Source of the DNA: CAZLLE01 sp964560425
Lineage (GTDB): Bacteria > Campylobacterota > Campylobacteria > Campylobacterales > QNZT01
NCBI GenBank assembly: GCA_964560425.1
Contig: CAZLLE010000065.1
Span: forward strand, 1 to 17,706
Reading direction: 5' to 3'
DNA length: 17,706 bases
In this document: one piece after another, positions 1 through 6,371 of the stretch
Layout of the letters: every line of letters starts with the position of its first letter
Numbering within the stretch: position 1 is the first letter of the stretch
Notes under the pieces: generated by a model
Database searches by the model: none
What the model was told of the DNA's origin: nothing
The model's input: the letters and a program-made list of their open reading frames with translations, nothing else
Position numbers and translations under genes: made by a program

Positions 1-400
1 TTAAAGATAATCGACTATATCTATCAAAAGTAGGCTTGTTAAAAATGAAAGGCTTTAGGGAATTTGAGGGCAAATTAATATCAGCGTCTGTCTCTTTTGA
101 AGCAAATCAATATCATGCATCACTACTTTTTAATGACAAAATAGACCACCCTGTGCCTAAACACATTGGGGCTTGTTTTTCACAATGCTAGAATATAAAG
201 CAATACGAAAAGGTGGAGAGGTCATTAAAATAGATCCAAAATTCACCTCTCAAAAGTGTTCTTGTTGTGGTTATATATCAAAAGAGAATCAAAAAAGTCA
301 AAGTAGGTTTAAATGCGTGAAATGCACATTTGAAATGAATGCTGATTTGAATGCTTCGATTAATATAGCTGGGGCAGGATATGCCCTTAAAGCTTCTTAA
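1..400 (+). pseudogene. tnpB: tnpB remnant (RNA-guided nuclease of IS605 family), internally deleted and frameshifted
   Basis: TnpB is the RuvC-type RNA-guided endonuclease carried by IS200/IS605 elements. Two pieces are readable. Positions 3-191 (frame 3) give the beta-rich N-terminal half with the wording LYLSKVGLLKMKGFREF, ending at a TAG. Positions about 155-400 (frame 2) give the C-terminal part starting around HWGLFFTMLEYKA. The C-terminal piece keeps the zinc ribbon (KCSCC and CVKC) and the NADLNAS motif with the RuvC-III aspartate. The stretch that should lie between them, with the RuvC-I GIDLG-type motif and the RuvC-II glutamate, is missing, and the frame shifts at the junction. Full-length relatives are about 370-400 residues. 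The nuclease is therefore dead. A product of about 75 residues could be made from an ATG at 185 or a TTG at 173, but I see no reason to think it works. Confidence 0.85.
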
Positions 401-459
401 ATATCTGGCATTAGTCAGAGTTCAGAAGAATCCACCTCTTTTAAGGGGTGGAGTATCAA
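330..459 (+). ncRNA. candidate omega RNA (reRNA) at the IS right end
   Basis: In IS200/IS605 elements the guide RNA of TnpB overlaps the 3' end of tnpB and the right-end hairpin, and its guide part is the flanking DNA just beyond the element. Here the tnpB 3' end and the hairpin at 432-451 survive, so an omega RNA scaffold may persist. A guide would then start at 460, reading into the ybgC leader. The 5' boundary given is a guess. No promoter or expression evidence is visible, and the matching nuclease is broken in this copy. Confidence 0.3.
432..451 (+). repeat. IS right-end hairpin
   Basis: CCACCTC (432-438) pairs with GGGGTGG (445-451) over a 6-base TTTTAA loop, with one T/G wobble. It is preceded by GAAT and followed after 4 bases by TCAA, which is the order seen at the IS608 right end. 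It has no T-run after it, so it is not a good intrinsic terminator. Confidence 0.75.
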
Positions 460-467
460 ATTGAGTC

Positions 468-476
468 TGTTACAAT
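468..476 (+). promoter_or_regulatory. candidate extended -10 promoter for ybgC
   Basis: TGTTACAAT reads as an extended -10 element (TGn followed by TACAAT, 5 of 6 matches to TATAAT), only about 9 bases outside the inferred IS end. Transcription would start near 483 and give a leader of about 60 bases. A ribosome site AGGAT lies at 532-536, about 7 bases before the ybgC ATG. No clear -35 is seen, which is common in this bacterial group. Confidence 0.4.
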
Positions 477-543
477 GATATCTTAAAAAAATAAAATATT
501 TTGGCGTAAGTTTAGATAAATTTCTCAAAACAGGATATAAAAA

Positions 544-918
544 ATGAACATACGAATTTATTATGAAGATACAGACATGGGTGGTATTGTTTATCACTCA
601 AATTACTTAAAATATTGTGAGAGGGCTAGGAGTGAGCTGTTTTTTTCTGCGGGTAGATCTCCTATGATAAATGGTTGTCATTTTGCTATCAAAAATATAG
701 AGGCGGATTTTGTGAAACCTGCTTTTTTGGGAGATATGTTGAGTGTTCAAACTAAAGTATTGAAGATCAAAAATGCTTCTCTTAGATTGTTTCATGAGAT
801 TAAAAGAGAGGATGATCTTATATTTAGAATGAGTGTCAATTTGGTCTTTTTATCTCAAGAGGGGAAAATTGGACGGATTCCCCAAGAGACAAAAGAGTTT
901 TTTAAACTATTTAAATAG
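544..918 (+). CDS. ybgC: YbgC-type acyl-CoA thioesterase
   Basis: A hot-dog-fold thioesterase of the YbgC/4HBT family, 124 residues, about the usual length. These enzymes hydrolyse acyl-CoA thioesters; the Helicobacter YbgC acts on medium- and long-chain acyl-CoA, and in proteobacteria the gene often accompanies the Tol-Pal system. The N-terminus YYEDTDMGGIVYHSNYLKYC (residues 6-25) carries the family signature with the catalytic Asp (D11 in DTD) and the following HxNYLKxxERARSE segment that lines the active site. The ATG at 544 has an AGGAT ribosome site. The gene is not next to tol genes here: upstream is the IS remnant, and downstream it overlaps the convergent deformylase-like gene by 8 bp. 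The family call is secure; the substrate is not known. Confidence 0.92.
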   Translation: MNIRIYYEDTDMGGIVYHSNYLKYCERARSELFFSAGRSPMINGCHFAIKNIEADFVKPAFLGDMLSVQTKVLKIKNASLRLFHEIKREDDLIFRMSVNLVFLSQEGKIGRIPQETKEFFKLFK

Positions 919-1732
919 TGGGATTTACCATATAGTAACTAGCAATAAATAGTAAAACTGCAAAAATTAGATATTTGACTACGACAGCTCCCATGCTTAC
1001 TACTTGACATCCTGTACATGATATTATTTTACTTGCTTCATATTTGCCATAAGCAAAGTATCCTATTGCCAAAAGAACTATACCTACTGACGCAAATTTA
1101 TCATAGGTATATAGGCTTTGCATAGTTTCATTTGTAAAGTTAAATAGAGGGGCAAATAGTGTTAAAACTCCAAAAAATAGTAGTTTATTCATGAAGCTTT
1201 TAAAATACTCTCTTTTTGAAAATGTTGAAGTTGCATTAAACTCTCCATGAACTCCTTGATTTGAAAGTTTTTGTTGTACTCTCTTTTTCTCTTTATAATT
1301 TAACTTATTTGCAAATGTTCCTCCAAAGGTATAATCAAATTTTCTCTGCAATAAAAAGGCAAAATCACCCTCGGCACTCATTGATTTTTGAGCACCCGTT
1401 TTATCTTGATATATAAATGTTATTTGATTATATCTAGGTATATCTTCCTCTATATTTGGCATGTATAGTGAAGATTCTGTTGAGATGACTCTCTCTTTTG
1501 TCTTGATTATTCTTGGATTTATAAATTCTAAATACTCTCCATTTTTATCTTTTGCAACGACAACTGATAGAGGGATTGCTAGTTGTATTGCTGCAAGAGC
1601 TTGTGCATTGTTTGCCTCTATTGTATCTTTGAGATCTTGGATAAGTTCCATGAGAGAGTCATCAAAATTTCGTACATCAGCAGATGCTATATTTATTCTC
1701 TCATCTGGATAGATAATAAGTTCTTTTACCAT
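911..1732 (-). CDS. Catalytically dead peptide-deformylase-like protein with C-terminal membrane domain
   Basis: 273 residues. Residues 1-155 align by eye with peptide deformylase (PDF), the metalloenzyme that removes the formyl group from N-terminal methionine. All the signature residues are altered: motif I is AQALAAIQ (43-50) instead of GxGLAAxQ; motif II is ESSLYM (86-91), replacing the metal-binding Cys of EGCLS with Ser; motif III is QRKFDY (129-134), replacing both metal His and the catalytic Glu of QHExDH. It should have no deformylase activity. Residues 180-273 add about three hydrophobic segments (about 183-200, 212-228, 247-267) and a CTGC pair (239-242), which ordinary PDFs lack. 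I chose the ATG at 1732, with AAGG 7 bases upstream, because the longer ATG at 1789 lies inside the -35 element of a perfect promoter. Its function is unknown; a binding or scaffold role at the membrane is a guess. Confidence 0.8.
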   Translation of the reverse strand: MVKELIIYPDERINIASADVRNFDDSLMELIQDLKDTIEANNAQALAAIQLAIPLSVVVAKDKNGEYLEFINPRIIKTKERVISTESSLYMPNIEEDIPRYNQITFIYQDKTGAQKSMSAEGDFAFLLQRKFDYTFGGTFANKLNYKEKKRVQQKLSNQGVHGEFNATSTFSKREYFKSFMNKLLFFGVLTLFAPLFNFTNETMQSLYTYDKFASVGIVLLAIGYFAYGKYEASKIISCTGCQVVSMGAVVVKYLIFAVLLFIASYYMVNPTI

Positions 1733-1749
1733 TGGTTGCCTTGTTTTAA

Positions 1750-1755
1750 TATAAT
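1750..1755 (+). promoter_or_regulatory. possible -10 box for recR
   Basis: TATAAT on the plus strand, about 57 bases before the recR ATG, within the same short divergent region as the opposing promoter. The region is almost pure A/T, so chance matches are expected. No matching -35 is seen. Confidence 0.25.
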
Positions 1756-1760
1756 AAAAT

Positions 1761-1789
1761 ATTATATTATAAGACAATCCAATTGTCAA
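1761..1789 (-). promoter_or_regulatory. Perfect consensus sigma70-type promoter of the deformylase-like gene
   Basis: On the minus strand, TTGACA (1784-1789) is separated by exactly 17 bases from TATAAT (1761-1766). A second, overlapping TATAAT occupies 1766-1771. Transcription would start near 1754, leaving a leader of about 21 bases before the ATG at 1732. This places the alternative ATG at 1789 upstream of transcription and settles the start. In a group whose promoters often lack a -35, a full consensus pair suggests strong expression. Confidence 0.75.
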
Positions 1790-1812
1790 CCTTTTTTTGT
1801 TAGACTATTTAC

Positions 1813-2388
1813 ATGAAAAAACATGGTTTAGAAAAGTTTAGTAATTTGGTAGAGGCTCTATCTTCTCTACCTACAGTGGGTAAAAAATCGGCACTAAGAT
1901 ATGCATATCATATGGTATTAGAGGACTCATTTTCAGCTTTAAAACTAGCTCATGCTATAGAAGATGCTGTTTTAAATATTAGACGGTGTCAACAGTGTGG
2001 TGCTTTGAGTGAGGATGAAATTTGTGATATTTGTCATGATGAGAGAAGAGATAGTAGTAAATTGTGTATTGTTCAAAGTGCCAAAGATATTTTTGTAATT
2101 GAATCAAATGCCTCTTATGATGGTAAATATTTTGTGCTTGATAATATTGATAGCTTCATGGTTGAAAAATTACAAGAGATTATCTCTTCTTATGGTGTAA
2201 AAGAGGTCATTTTTGCATTTACTCCATCTCTGCCCAATGATACTACTATTCTATTTATTGAAGATAAATTACAAGGGTATGAATTAGAATTTACCAAAAT
2301 TGCACAAGGTGTACCAACAGGGGTAAACCTTGAAAATGTTGATATGCTCTCTCTCTCAAAAGCTCTTCATGGAAGAATTAAAATTTAA
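1813..2388 (+). CDS. recR: Recombination mediator protein RecR
   Basis: RecR works with RecF and RecO to load RecA on gapped single-stranded DNA during repair; as a ring it clamps DNA. The 191-residue length is normal (about 190-200). Domains in order: a helix-hairpin-helix with the LPTVGKKSALRYAYH signature (19-33), a four-cysteine zinc finger (C59, C62, C71, C74), then a Toprim domain starting at LCIVQSAKDIFVIES (84-98) and running to about 170. The loop after the Toprim strand lacks the GG found in enterobacterial RecR, as I would expect for Campylobacterota. The ATG at 1813 has no clear ribosome site (GTTAGACTATTTAC precedes it), but the N-terminus fits the family. It is divergent from the deformylase-like gene. 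Confidence 0.95.
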   Translation: MKKHGLEKFSNLVEALSSLPTVGKKSALRYAYHMVLEDSFSALKLAHAIEDAVLNIRRCQQCGALSEDEICDICHDERRDSSKLCIVQSAKDIFVIESNASYDGKYFVLDNIDSFMVEKLQEIISSYGVKEVIFAFTPSLPNDTTILFIEDKLQGYELEFTKIAQGVPTGVNLENVDMLSLSKALHGRIKI

Positions 2389-2590
2389 AAACATTAAATA
2401 GTGTTACTTTTAGTAACGAGGTGTTGCATTTTAATATAAATAGAATTTATTTAAAATATAAATAATAAATTTTATTTTAAATAGCATTGAAATAACTTTA
2501 TATTGCATAATATCTGCTTAAATATTTAAGTTTTAATATAAATAAAAATTAGATATCTTCTTTTATATTTTATTCAGGAAGGAGATGTTT
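2389..2590. promoter_or_regulatory. AT-rich intergenic region with a short inverted repeat and lipoprotein leader
   Basis: The 200 bases between recR and the lipoprotein gene. A perfect inverted repeat GTTACT-ttt-AGTAAC lies at 2403-2417, 15 bases after the recR stop; it has no T-run, so it is a weak terminator at best, or an operator. The rest is nearly pure A/T. CATAAT at 2506-2511 is a possible -10 preceded by TTG; no good -35 is placed. I see no gene in this stretch. Confidence 0.35.
2577..2584 (+). promoter_or_regulatory. Strong ribosome binding site fixing the lipoprotein start
   Basis: GGAAGGAG ends at 2584. It touches the ATG at 2585 with no spacing but sits 6 bases before the ATG at 2591, so translation should begin at 2591. 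That start also gives a normal lipoprotein signal peptide. Confidence 0.75.
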
Positions 2591-4168
2591 ATGAAAATAG
2601 TTCAAGTTATTTTTACTTTAGGAGTTATGGTCTTTTATATTGGTTGTAATGATGGTAATATTAATAACCCAAATTCAAGTGATAAAAATAGTAGTATATT
2701 AAATAGATCAGGAGCAAATGTTGCTTATGATGATTTATCACCCAATTATATAGATATATATGAAGTTAACAAAATTATATATACCAAAGGTACAAAAACA
2801 TATGAAGATGCTGAAGATGGAGAAATTTTAGGTTGGTATATTTATGATTCTAGTTGTGCCAAAGTTCTTAATATTGACAATGACAATAGTAGAATTATTC
2901 AGTTAAAAGGTAGTGGACTTAGTAGTGGTTTTGTTTTAAGAGATATGAATGGAGAATTTTTAAATAATCTCGATGCGAGAGTTGTACAATGGAGTGGTAA
3001 GTTTTCTGGTGATTTTATTATATTTGTTTCTCTTCTTTTAGATGATGATTCTATTAAATATTTGTCATATGCACCAAAACATTATAAAAATATGAACGAA
3101 CTTTTTGTTAAGTTATCACAATGGTCTTCAGATGGAAAATGGCATACATATAAAAGAGATTTGAGATTAGATTTACAGAGATATTTTCCAGATAGAAAAA
3201 TAGAAGCTGTTTTAGATTTTCAGGTGAGAGGTGAGGGTTGTTTAGATGATATTAAATTATTAAAAATTGATTTATTAGAAAAAAAGAGTTTAGATGTAGA
3301 GATAAGTGAATTAAAGAAAAAAATTGATAATATGTCAAACAAAACGAATATCACAATCAATAATAGTAATACCAATAATAATTCAGATACAAATACTAAT
3401 AACCTATCAAATATAAATAACAATGATTTCAATAATACAAATACTCAAGAGATTAATAGTAGTAAAAATTTAAATTTATCTATGTCTTCTAATACTCCTG
3501 ATTTAATGAGTGGATTTGCTACTTTAATGACACAATTTGCTTCTATGATGGCACCTATGGTAAGTACATTCATGGATATGATGGAAGAGATGATGAATAC
3601 AATTTTGACAAGAACAAACAGAGTATTTATTATGTCTAATACAACAGAGAATGATTCTAAAATGGAGCTTTTAAATAAAAAACTATTAGATATTTCAGAG
3701 GATGTTATGGCTGATGTAATTAAAATGCAGGAGTTTGGTTTGGATTTAAATAAAATTGATACAAGGGCATTAATTAAAGCATTGGCTGATTTGCAAAATA
3801 ATCAAATGGATACAGATACTATATCAAATGCTATGAATGCATATACTGATTTACTGAGTGATATTGCAGATTTAGTATTTATTCCAGATTCTAAAGCTAA
3901 TTTTAAAGAGCTTAATCCACAGATTATAAATACTAGCAATTCGCTTCTTCTATTTTCAACAAAATTATTAAAAGAGTCTATGCGTACATCGAAAAAATTA
4001 GAAAATCTTGAATTGTTTGCCAATTTTATTAAAAATTTAAAAAATATTATATTCGCATCAGTAATAGAGATGATTAATAATAGTCAGATATCAATATCTG
4101 ATTCTAAATATTTATTATCTACATTATCTCTTATTGACAAGAATATGGATGAATTTAGTAATTCGTAG
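2591..4168 (+). CDS. Large lipoprotein with beta-rich domain, Asn-rich spacer and Met-rich helical tail; function unknown
   Basis: 525 residues. Residues 1-18 are a signal peptide with lipobox FYIGC, so Cys19 should be lipidated and the protein tethered to a membrane, probably the outer one. Residues about 69-225 (YEDAEDGEILGWYIYD to GEGCLDDIKLL) resemble beta-sandwich domains seen on secreted proteins with the pattern YEDAxDG...GW.IYD...WSGKFSxDF...DGxWHTYxRDL; a ligand-binding or lectin-like role is inferred. Residues 228-248 look like a coiled coil, 250-300 are dominated by Asn, Thr and Ser, and 306-335 are rich in Met. The remainder to the C-terminus is helical. The Asn run is coded by repeated AAT/AAC triplets. 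It stands alone with its own leader and is convergent with aroE (1 bp between stops). I do not recognise the whole protein; it may be a lineage-specific surface protein. Confidence 0.75.
   Translation: MKIVQVIFTLGVMVFYIGCNDGNINNPNSSDKNSSILNRSGANVAYDDLSPNYIDIYEVNKIIYTKGTKTYEDAEDGEILGWYIYDSSCAKVLNIDNDNSRIIQLKGSGLSSGFVLRDMNGEFLNNLDARVVQWSGKFSGDFIIFVSLLLDDDSIKYLSYAPKHYKNMNELFVKLSQWSSDGKWHTYKRDLRLDLQRYFPDRKIEAVLDFQVRGEGCLDDIKLLKIDLLEKKSLDVEISELKKKIDNMSNKTNITINNSNTNNNSDTNTNNLSNINNNDFNNTNTQEINSSKNLNLSMSSNTPDLMSGFATLMTQFASMMAPMVSTFMDMMEEMMNTILTRTNRVFIMSNTTENDSKMELLNKKLLDISEDVMADVIKMQEFGLDLNKIDTRALIKALADLQNNQMDTDTISNAMNAYTDLLSDIADLVFIPDSKANFKELNPQIINTSNSLLLFSTKLLKESMRTSKKLENLELFANFIKNLKNIIFASVIEMINNSQISISDSKYLLSTLSLIDKNMDEFSNS
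3338..3490 (+). repeat. Low-complexity AAT/AAC-rich tract (Asn-rich spacer)
   Basis: Within the lipoprotein gene, about 50 codons are mostly Asn, Thr and Ser, built from near-repeats of AATAAT, AATACTAAT and similar words. The tract is irregular rather than a clean tandem array. It encodes a flexible spacer between the coiled coil and the Met-rich region and could change length by slippage. Confidence 0.7.
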
Positions 4169-4169
4169 G

Positions 4170-4955
4170 TTAAAAAGCTTTTTTCATAAATTTTTCAATC
4201 TCTTCAAAAGAGAATTGATTTTGATAAAAGAGATTAAAAGCCAAAACACCTTGATACAAAAGCATATTAGAGCCATCTTTAGTTGGGAGATTATAATTTT
4301 TGGCTAATGATAAAAATGGTGTCTCTTTGTTGTATATAACATCAATTGCATATTTTGTATTAGAGAAGATATCTTTCATGATCTCTTCTGGGGCAGGGTA
4401 GGCTTTTGTCTCTAGTCCTGCTGATGTGGTATTTACTATAAGATCAAAAGGACTACTTTGGAAATTCTCATGAGTGTATGTTTTGAAGTTCTCTTTTTGG
4501 AAGCTCTCTAGTCTTTGGGCTGATCTATTTAATATTGTGGTATCAATACCATTTTCTCGAAAAATAAAACTAATTGCTTTACTTGTTCCTCCGGCTCCTA
4601 AAATGAGTGCATTTTGGATAGTGCCAAATGTTTGAATAGATTTATAAAATCCTTCTGCATCTGTGTTGCATCCTACCATTTTACCATCTTCATTGATTAG
4701 AGTATTTACTGCACCTATATTTTGGGCTATTCCTCTTACTTCATCACATGAAGAGAAGGCGATCTCTTTATGGGGAACGGTTACATTTGCTCCATCAAAA
4801 TTTGCTAGAAATATCTCTTTTAGTTTGCTACCATCTTCTAGGTGAGTTTTTGTATAAGAGGCATCTAGTTTTAAACCCTCTATCGCAAAGGTGTGCATTT
4901 TGGGGGAGATAGAGTGTTCTACGGGATTTCCAAATATTGTAAATTTTTTACTCAT
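4170..4955 (-). CDS. aroE: Shikimate dehydrogenase (NADP+)
   Basis: AroE reduces 3-dehydroshikimate to shikimate with NADPH, the fourth step of the chorismate pathway. 261 residues, normal size. The shikimate site is complete: S15 and S17 in EHSISPKMH, the catalytic Lys63 in NVTVPHKE, N84 in GAVNT and the catalytic Asp99 in NTDAEGF. The Rossmann domain shows ILGAGGTSKA (118-127) and the NRS adenosine-phosphate motif that favours NADP. The ATG directly follows the trpE stop (TAAATG, no gap) and has an AGAGG ribosome site inside the end of trpE, so the two are probably translationally coupled. The pairing is sensible: chorismate made through AroE feeds TrpE. Confidence 0.95.
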   Translation of the reverse strand: MSKKFTIFGNPVEHSISPKMHTFAIEGLKLDASYTKTHLEDGSKLKEIFLANFDGANVTVPHKEIAFSSCDEVRGIAQNIGAVNTLINEDGKMVGCNTDAEGFYKSIQTFGTIQNALILGAGGTSKAISFIFRENGIDTTILNRSAQRLESFQKENFKTYTHENFQSSPFDLIVNTTSAGLETKAYPAPEEIMKDIFSNTKYAIDVIYNKETPFLSLAKNYNLPTKDGSNMLLYQGVLAFNLFYQNQFSFEEIEKFMKKAF

Positions 4956-6371
4956 TTATACCTCTTTTAGCTCTTTGAGTGAACTCATCATAGCTCCTAG
5001 TTTATTGTGTACTTCAAGATACTCTAACTCTTTTTGACTATCTGCTACTATTCCTGCACCTGCTTGAAAGATTATTTTATCTTTGGTGAGTAGTGCCGTT
5101 CTAATAGTTATTGCACTATCCATGTTTCTATCAAATCCAAAATATCCAATAGAACCACTATAAAATCCTCTCTTAATTCCCTCAAACTCTGCAATTAGTT
5201 CCATTGCTCTAATTTTGGGAGCTCCTGTCATAGTTCCTGCTGTAAATGTTGCTCCAAAAAGATCAAACATATCATATTGATCATCTAAGAGGGCATCAAT
5301 ATCACTTACCATGTGCATGACATGTGAATATTTTTCTACTCTCATCATATCAGTAACTTTTACTGTTCCTGTTTTGGCTACTCTTCCCACATCATTTCTT
5401 CCTAGATCAACTAGCATGAGGTGTTCTGCTCTCTCTTTTTCATCATTTAACATCTCTTGGGCTAACTCTTCATCTCTTATTTGTGTTTTGCCTCTTCTTC
5501 TTGTACCTGCTATTGGGCGAAGGAGTATTCTATTTTCATTGAGTCCTACCATTACTTCAGGAGAACTTCCTGCAATTGTAAACTCTTCAAACTCTAGTAA
5601 AAACATATATGGGGAGGGGTTTTGGCTTCTTAGGATTCTGTAAAAGCTAAGAGGATCAATAGAGGCGTATTGAGTAAATCTATTTGCCATCAAAATTTGA
5701 AAAACATCTCCACTTTTGATCATCTCTTTTGATTTATCTACCATCTCAAAAAATTTCTCTTTATTAAAGGCAAATGCACCTTTTGAGTGGTCTATTTTAC
5801 TCTTCTTGATAGGTTGATATATACATGGCTCTTTTAGATACTCTATTATTTCATCTATTTGATTTGCAAAGCTCTCTTGTGAACTTAAAAGTGTGAGTTT
5901 ATTTGATTTATGTGAAAAAGCCAAAACTAATTTTGGACGAATTAGATCAATGTCTGGAGTGTGAAGCTCATCTTTTAGATTTTGCATAAATGGCTTAAGT
6001 ACGGGTTCAAAAACCTTAACTCCATCATATCCGATAAATCCCACAAATCCATCAATATAGCCTATTTTTAGTTTTCTTGAAAGCTCTTTGTATGGTTGAG
6101 TATCAATTTTTTTGTAGTATGTTTTTAAAAATGAAAATGGATCAATATCTAACTTTTCTACTTCTCCACTTTGGTTTGTAAAAAATGTTTGTTCATCTTT
6201 ATATGTTATTCTCTCTTTTGCTCCAATAAAGATAAAACTATAGTTTCCATCTTCCGAATTGATTGCACTCTCAAAAAGAAAAGAGAGTTCTTCGGGAAAT
6301 CTCTCTTTTAGTTTTGAATAGATTGAAATAGGAGTTAGCTGATCAAAAAGTATCTGTTTGTATCTAATCAT
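4956..6371 (-). CDS. trpE: Anthranilate synthase component I
   Basis: TrpE converts chorismate to anthranilate, the first step of tryptophan synthesis, using ammonia delivered by the glutamine amidotransferase subunit TrpG. 471 residues. The N-terminal domain has a FLFESA motif (31-36), the counterpart of the LLES tryptophan-binding site, so feedback inhibition is likely. The chorismate-binding domain shows GSSPEVMV (268-275), PIAGTRRRG (286-294), HLMLVDLGRND (317-327), GTMTGAPKIRA (379-389) and a terminal QAGAGIVADS. PIAGTRRRG favours TrpE over PabB, which usually has PIKGT. The start overlaps the stop of the SPOR gene by one base (TAATG) with no strong ribosome site, suggesting re-initiation. 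No trpG is adjacent. Confidence 0.92.
   Translation of the reverse strand: MIRYKQILFDQLTPISIYSKLKERFPEELSFLFESAINSEDGNYSFIFIGAKERITYKDEQTFFTNQSGEVEKLDIDPFSFLKTYYKKIDTQPYKELSRKLKIGYIDGFVGFIGYDGVKVFEPVLKPFMQNLKDELHTPDIDLIRPKLVLAFSHKSNKLTLLSSQESFANQIDEIIEYLKEPCIYQPIKKSKIDHSKGAFAFNKEKFFEMVDKSKEMIKSGDVFQILMANRFTQYASIDPLSFYRILRSQNPSPYMFLLEFEEFTIAGSSPEVMVGLNENRILLRPIAGTRRRGKTQIRDEELAQEMLNDEKERAEHLMLVDLGRNDVGRVAKTGTVKVTDMMRVEKYSHVMHMVSDIDALLDDQYDMFDLFGATFTAGTMTGAPKIRAMELIAEFEGIKRGFYSGSIGYFGFDRNMDSAITIRTALLTKDKIIFQAGAGIVADSQKELEYLEVHNKLGAMMSSLKELKEV

Larger units (their letters stand above)
1..459 (+). mobile_element. IS200/IS605 (IS608-like) element, right-end remnant
   Basis: This is the right-hand part of an IS200/IS605-family element and continues off the left edge. 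It holds a damaged tnpB followed by a terminal structure that matches the IS608 right-end plan: a GAAT tetranucleotide (428-431) directly 5' of a hairpin (432-438 pairing with 445-451), then TCAA at 456-459. In IS608, GAAT is the guide that pairs with the TCAA cleavage site, and TnpA cuts just 3' of TCAA, so the element boundary is inferred at 459/460. No tnpA (Y1 transposase) is visible, and the left end is outside the window. With tnpB broken and no tnpA seen, the element is probably immobile by itself, although its right end could still be used in trans. Confidence 0.8.

Noticed and set aside
150..200. Programmed frameshift joining the two tnpB pieces
   Set aside because: Not only the frame changes: the RuvC-I and RuvC-II segments are missing, so this is a deletion and not recoding.
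1733..1789. Longer N-terminus of the deformylase-like protein from ATG 1789
   Set aside because: The ATG lies in the -35 box of a perfect promoter, and the extra 19 residues are A/T-driven codons; ATG 1732 has a ribosome site and fits the fold.
2585..2590. ATG at 2585 as start of the lipoprotein
   Set aside because: It directly abuts the ribosome site with no spacing; ATG 2591 has the correct distance and gives a clean signal peptide.
3338..3490. CRISPR-like or tandem repeat array
   Set aside because: The repetition is irregular AAT/AAC codon use within an open frame, with no constant repeat or spacer unit.
4166..4185. Bidirectional terminator between the lipoprotein gene and aroE
   Set aside because: AAAAAGCTTTTTT is palindromic but has no loop and no GC stem; the two stops are 1 bp apart.
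5311..5643. Plus-strand open frame opposite trpE (and similar antisense frames opposite recR-block and operon genes)
   Set aside because: Composition mirrors the real gene on the other strand, with no ribosome site or recognisable family motif.
4956..6371. Aminodeoxychorismate synthase (PabB) instead of TrpE
   Set aside because: PIAGTRRRG and the N-terminal LFESA feedback-site motif favour TrpE.
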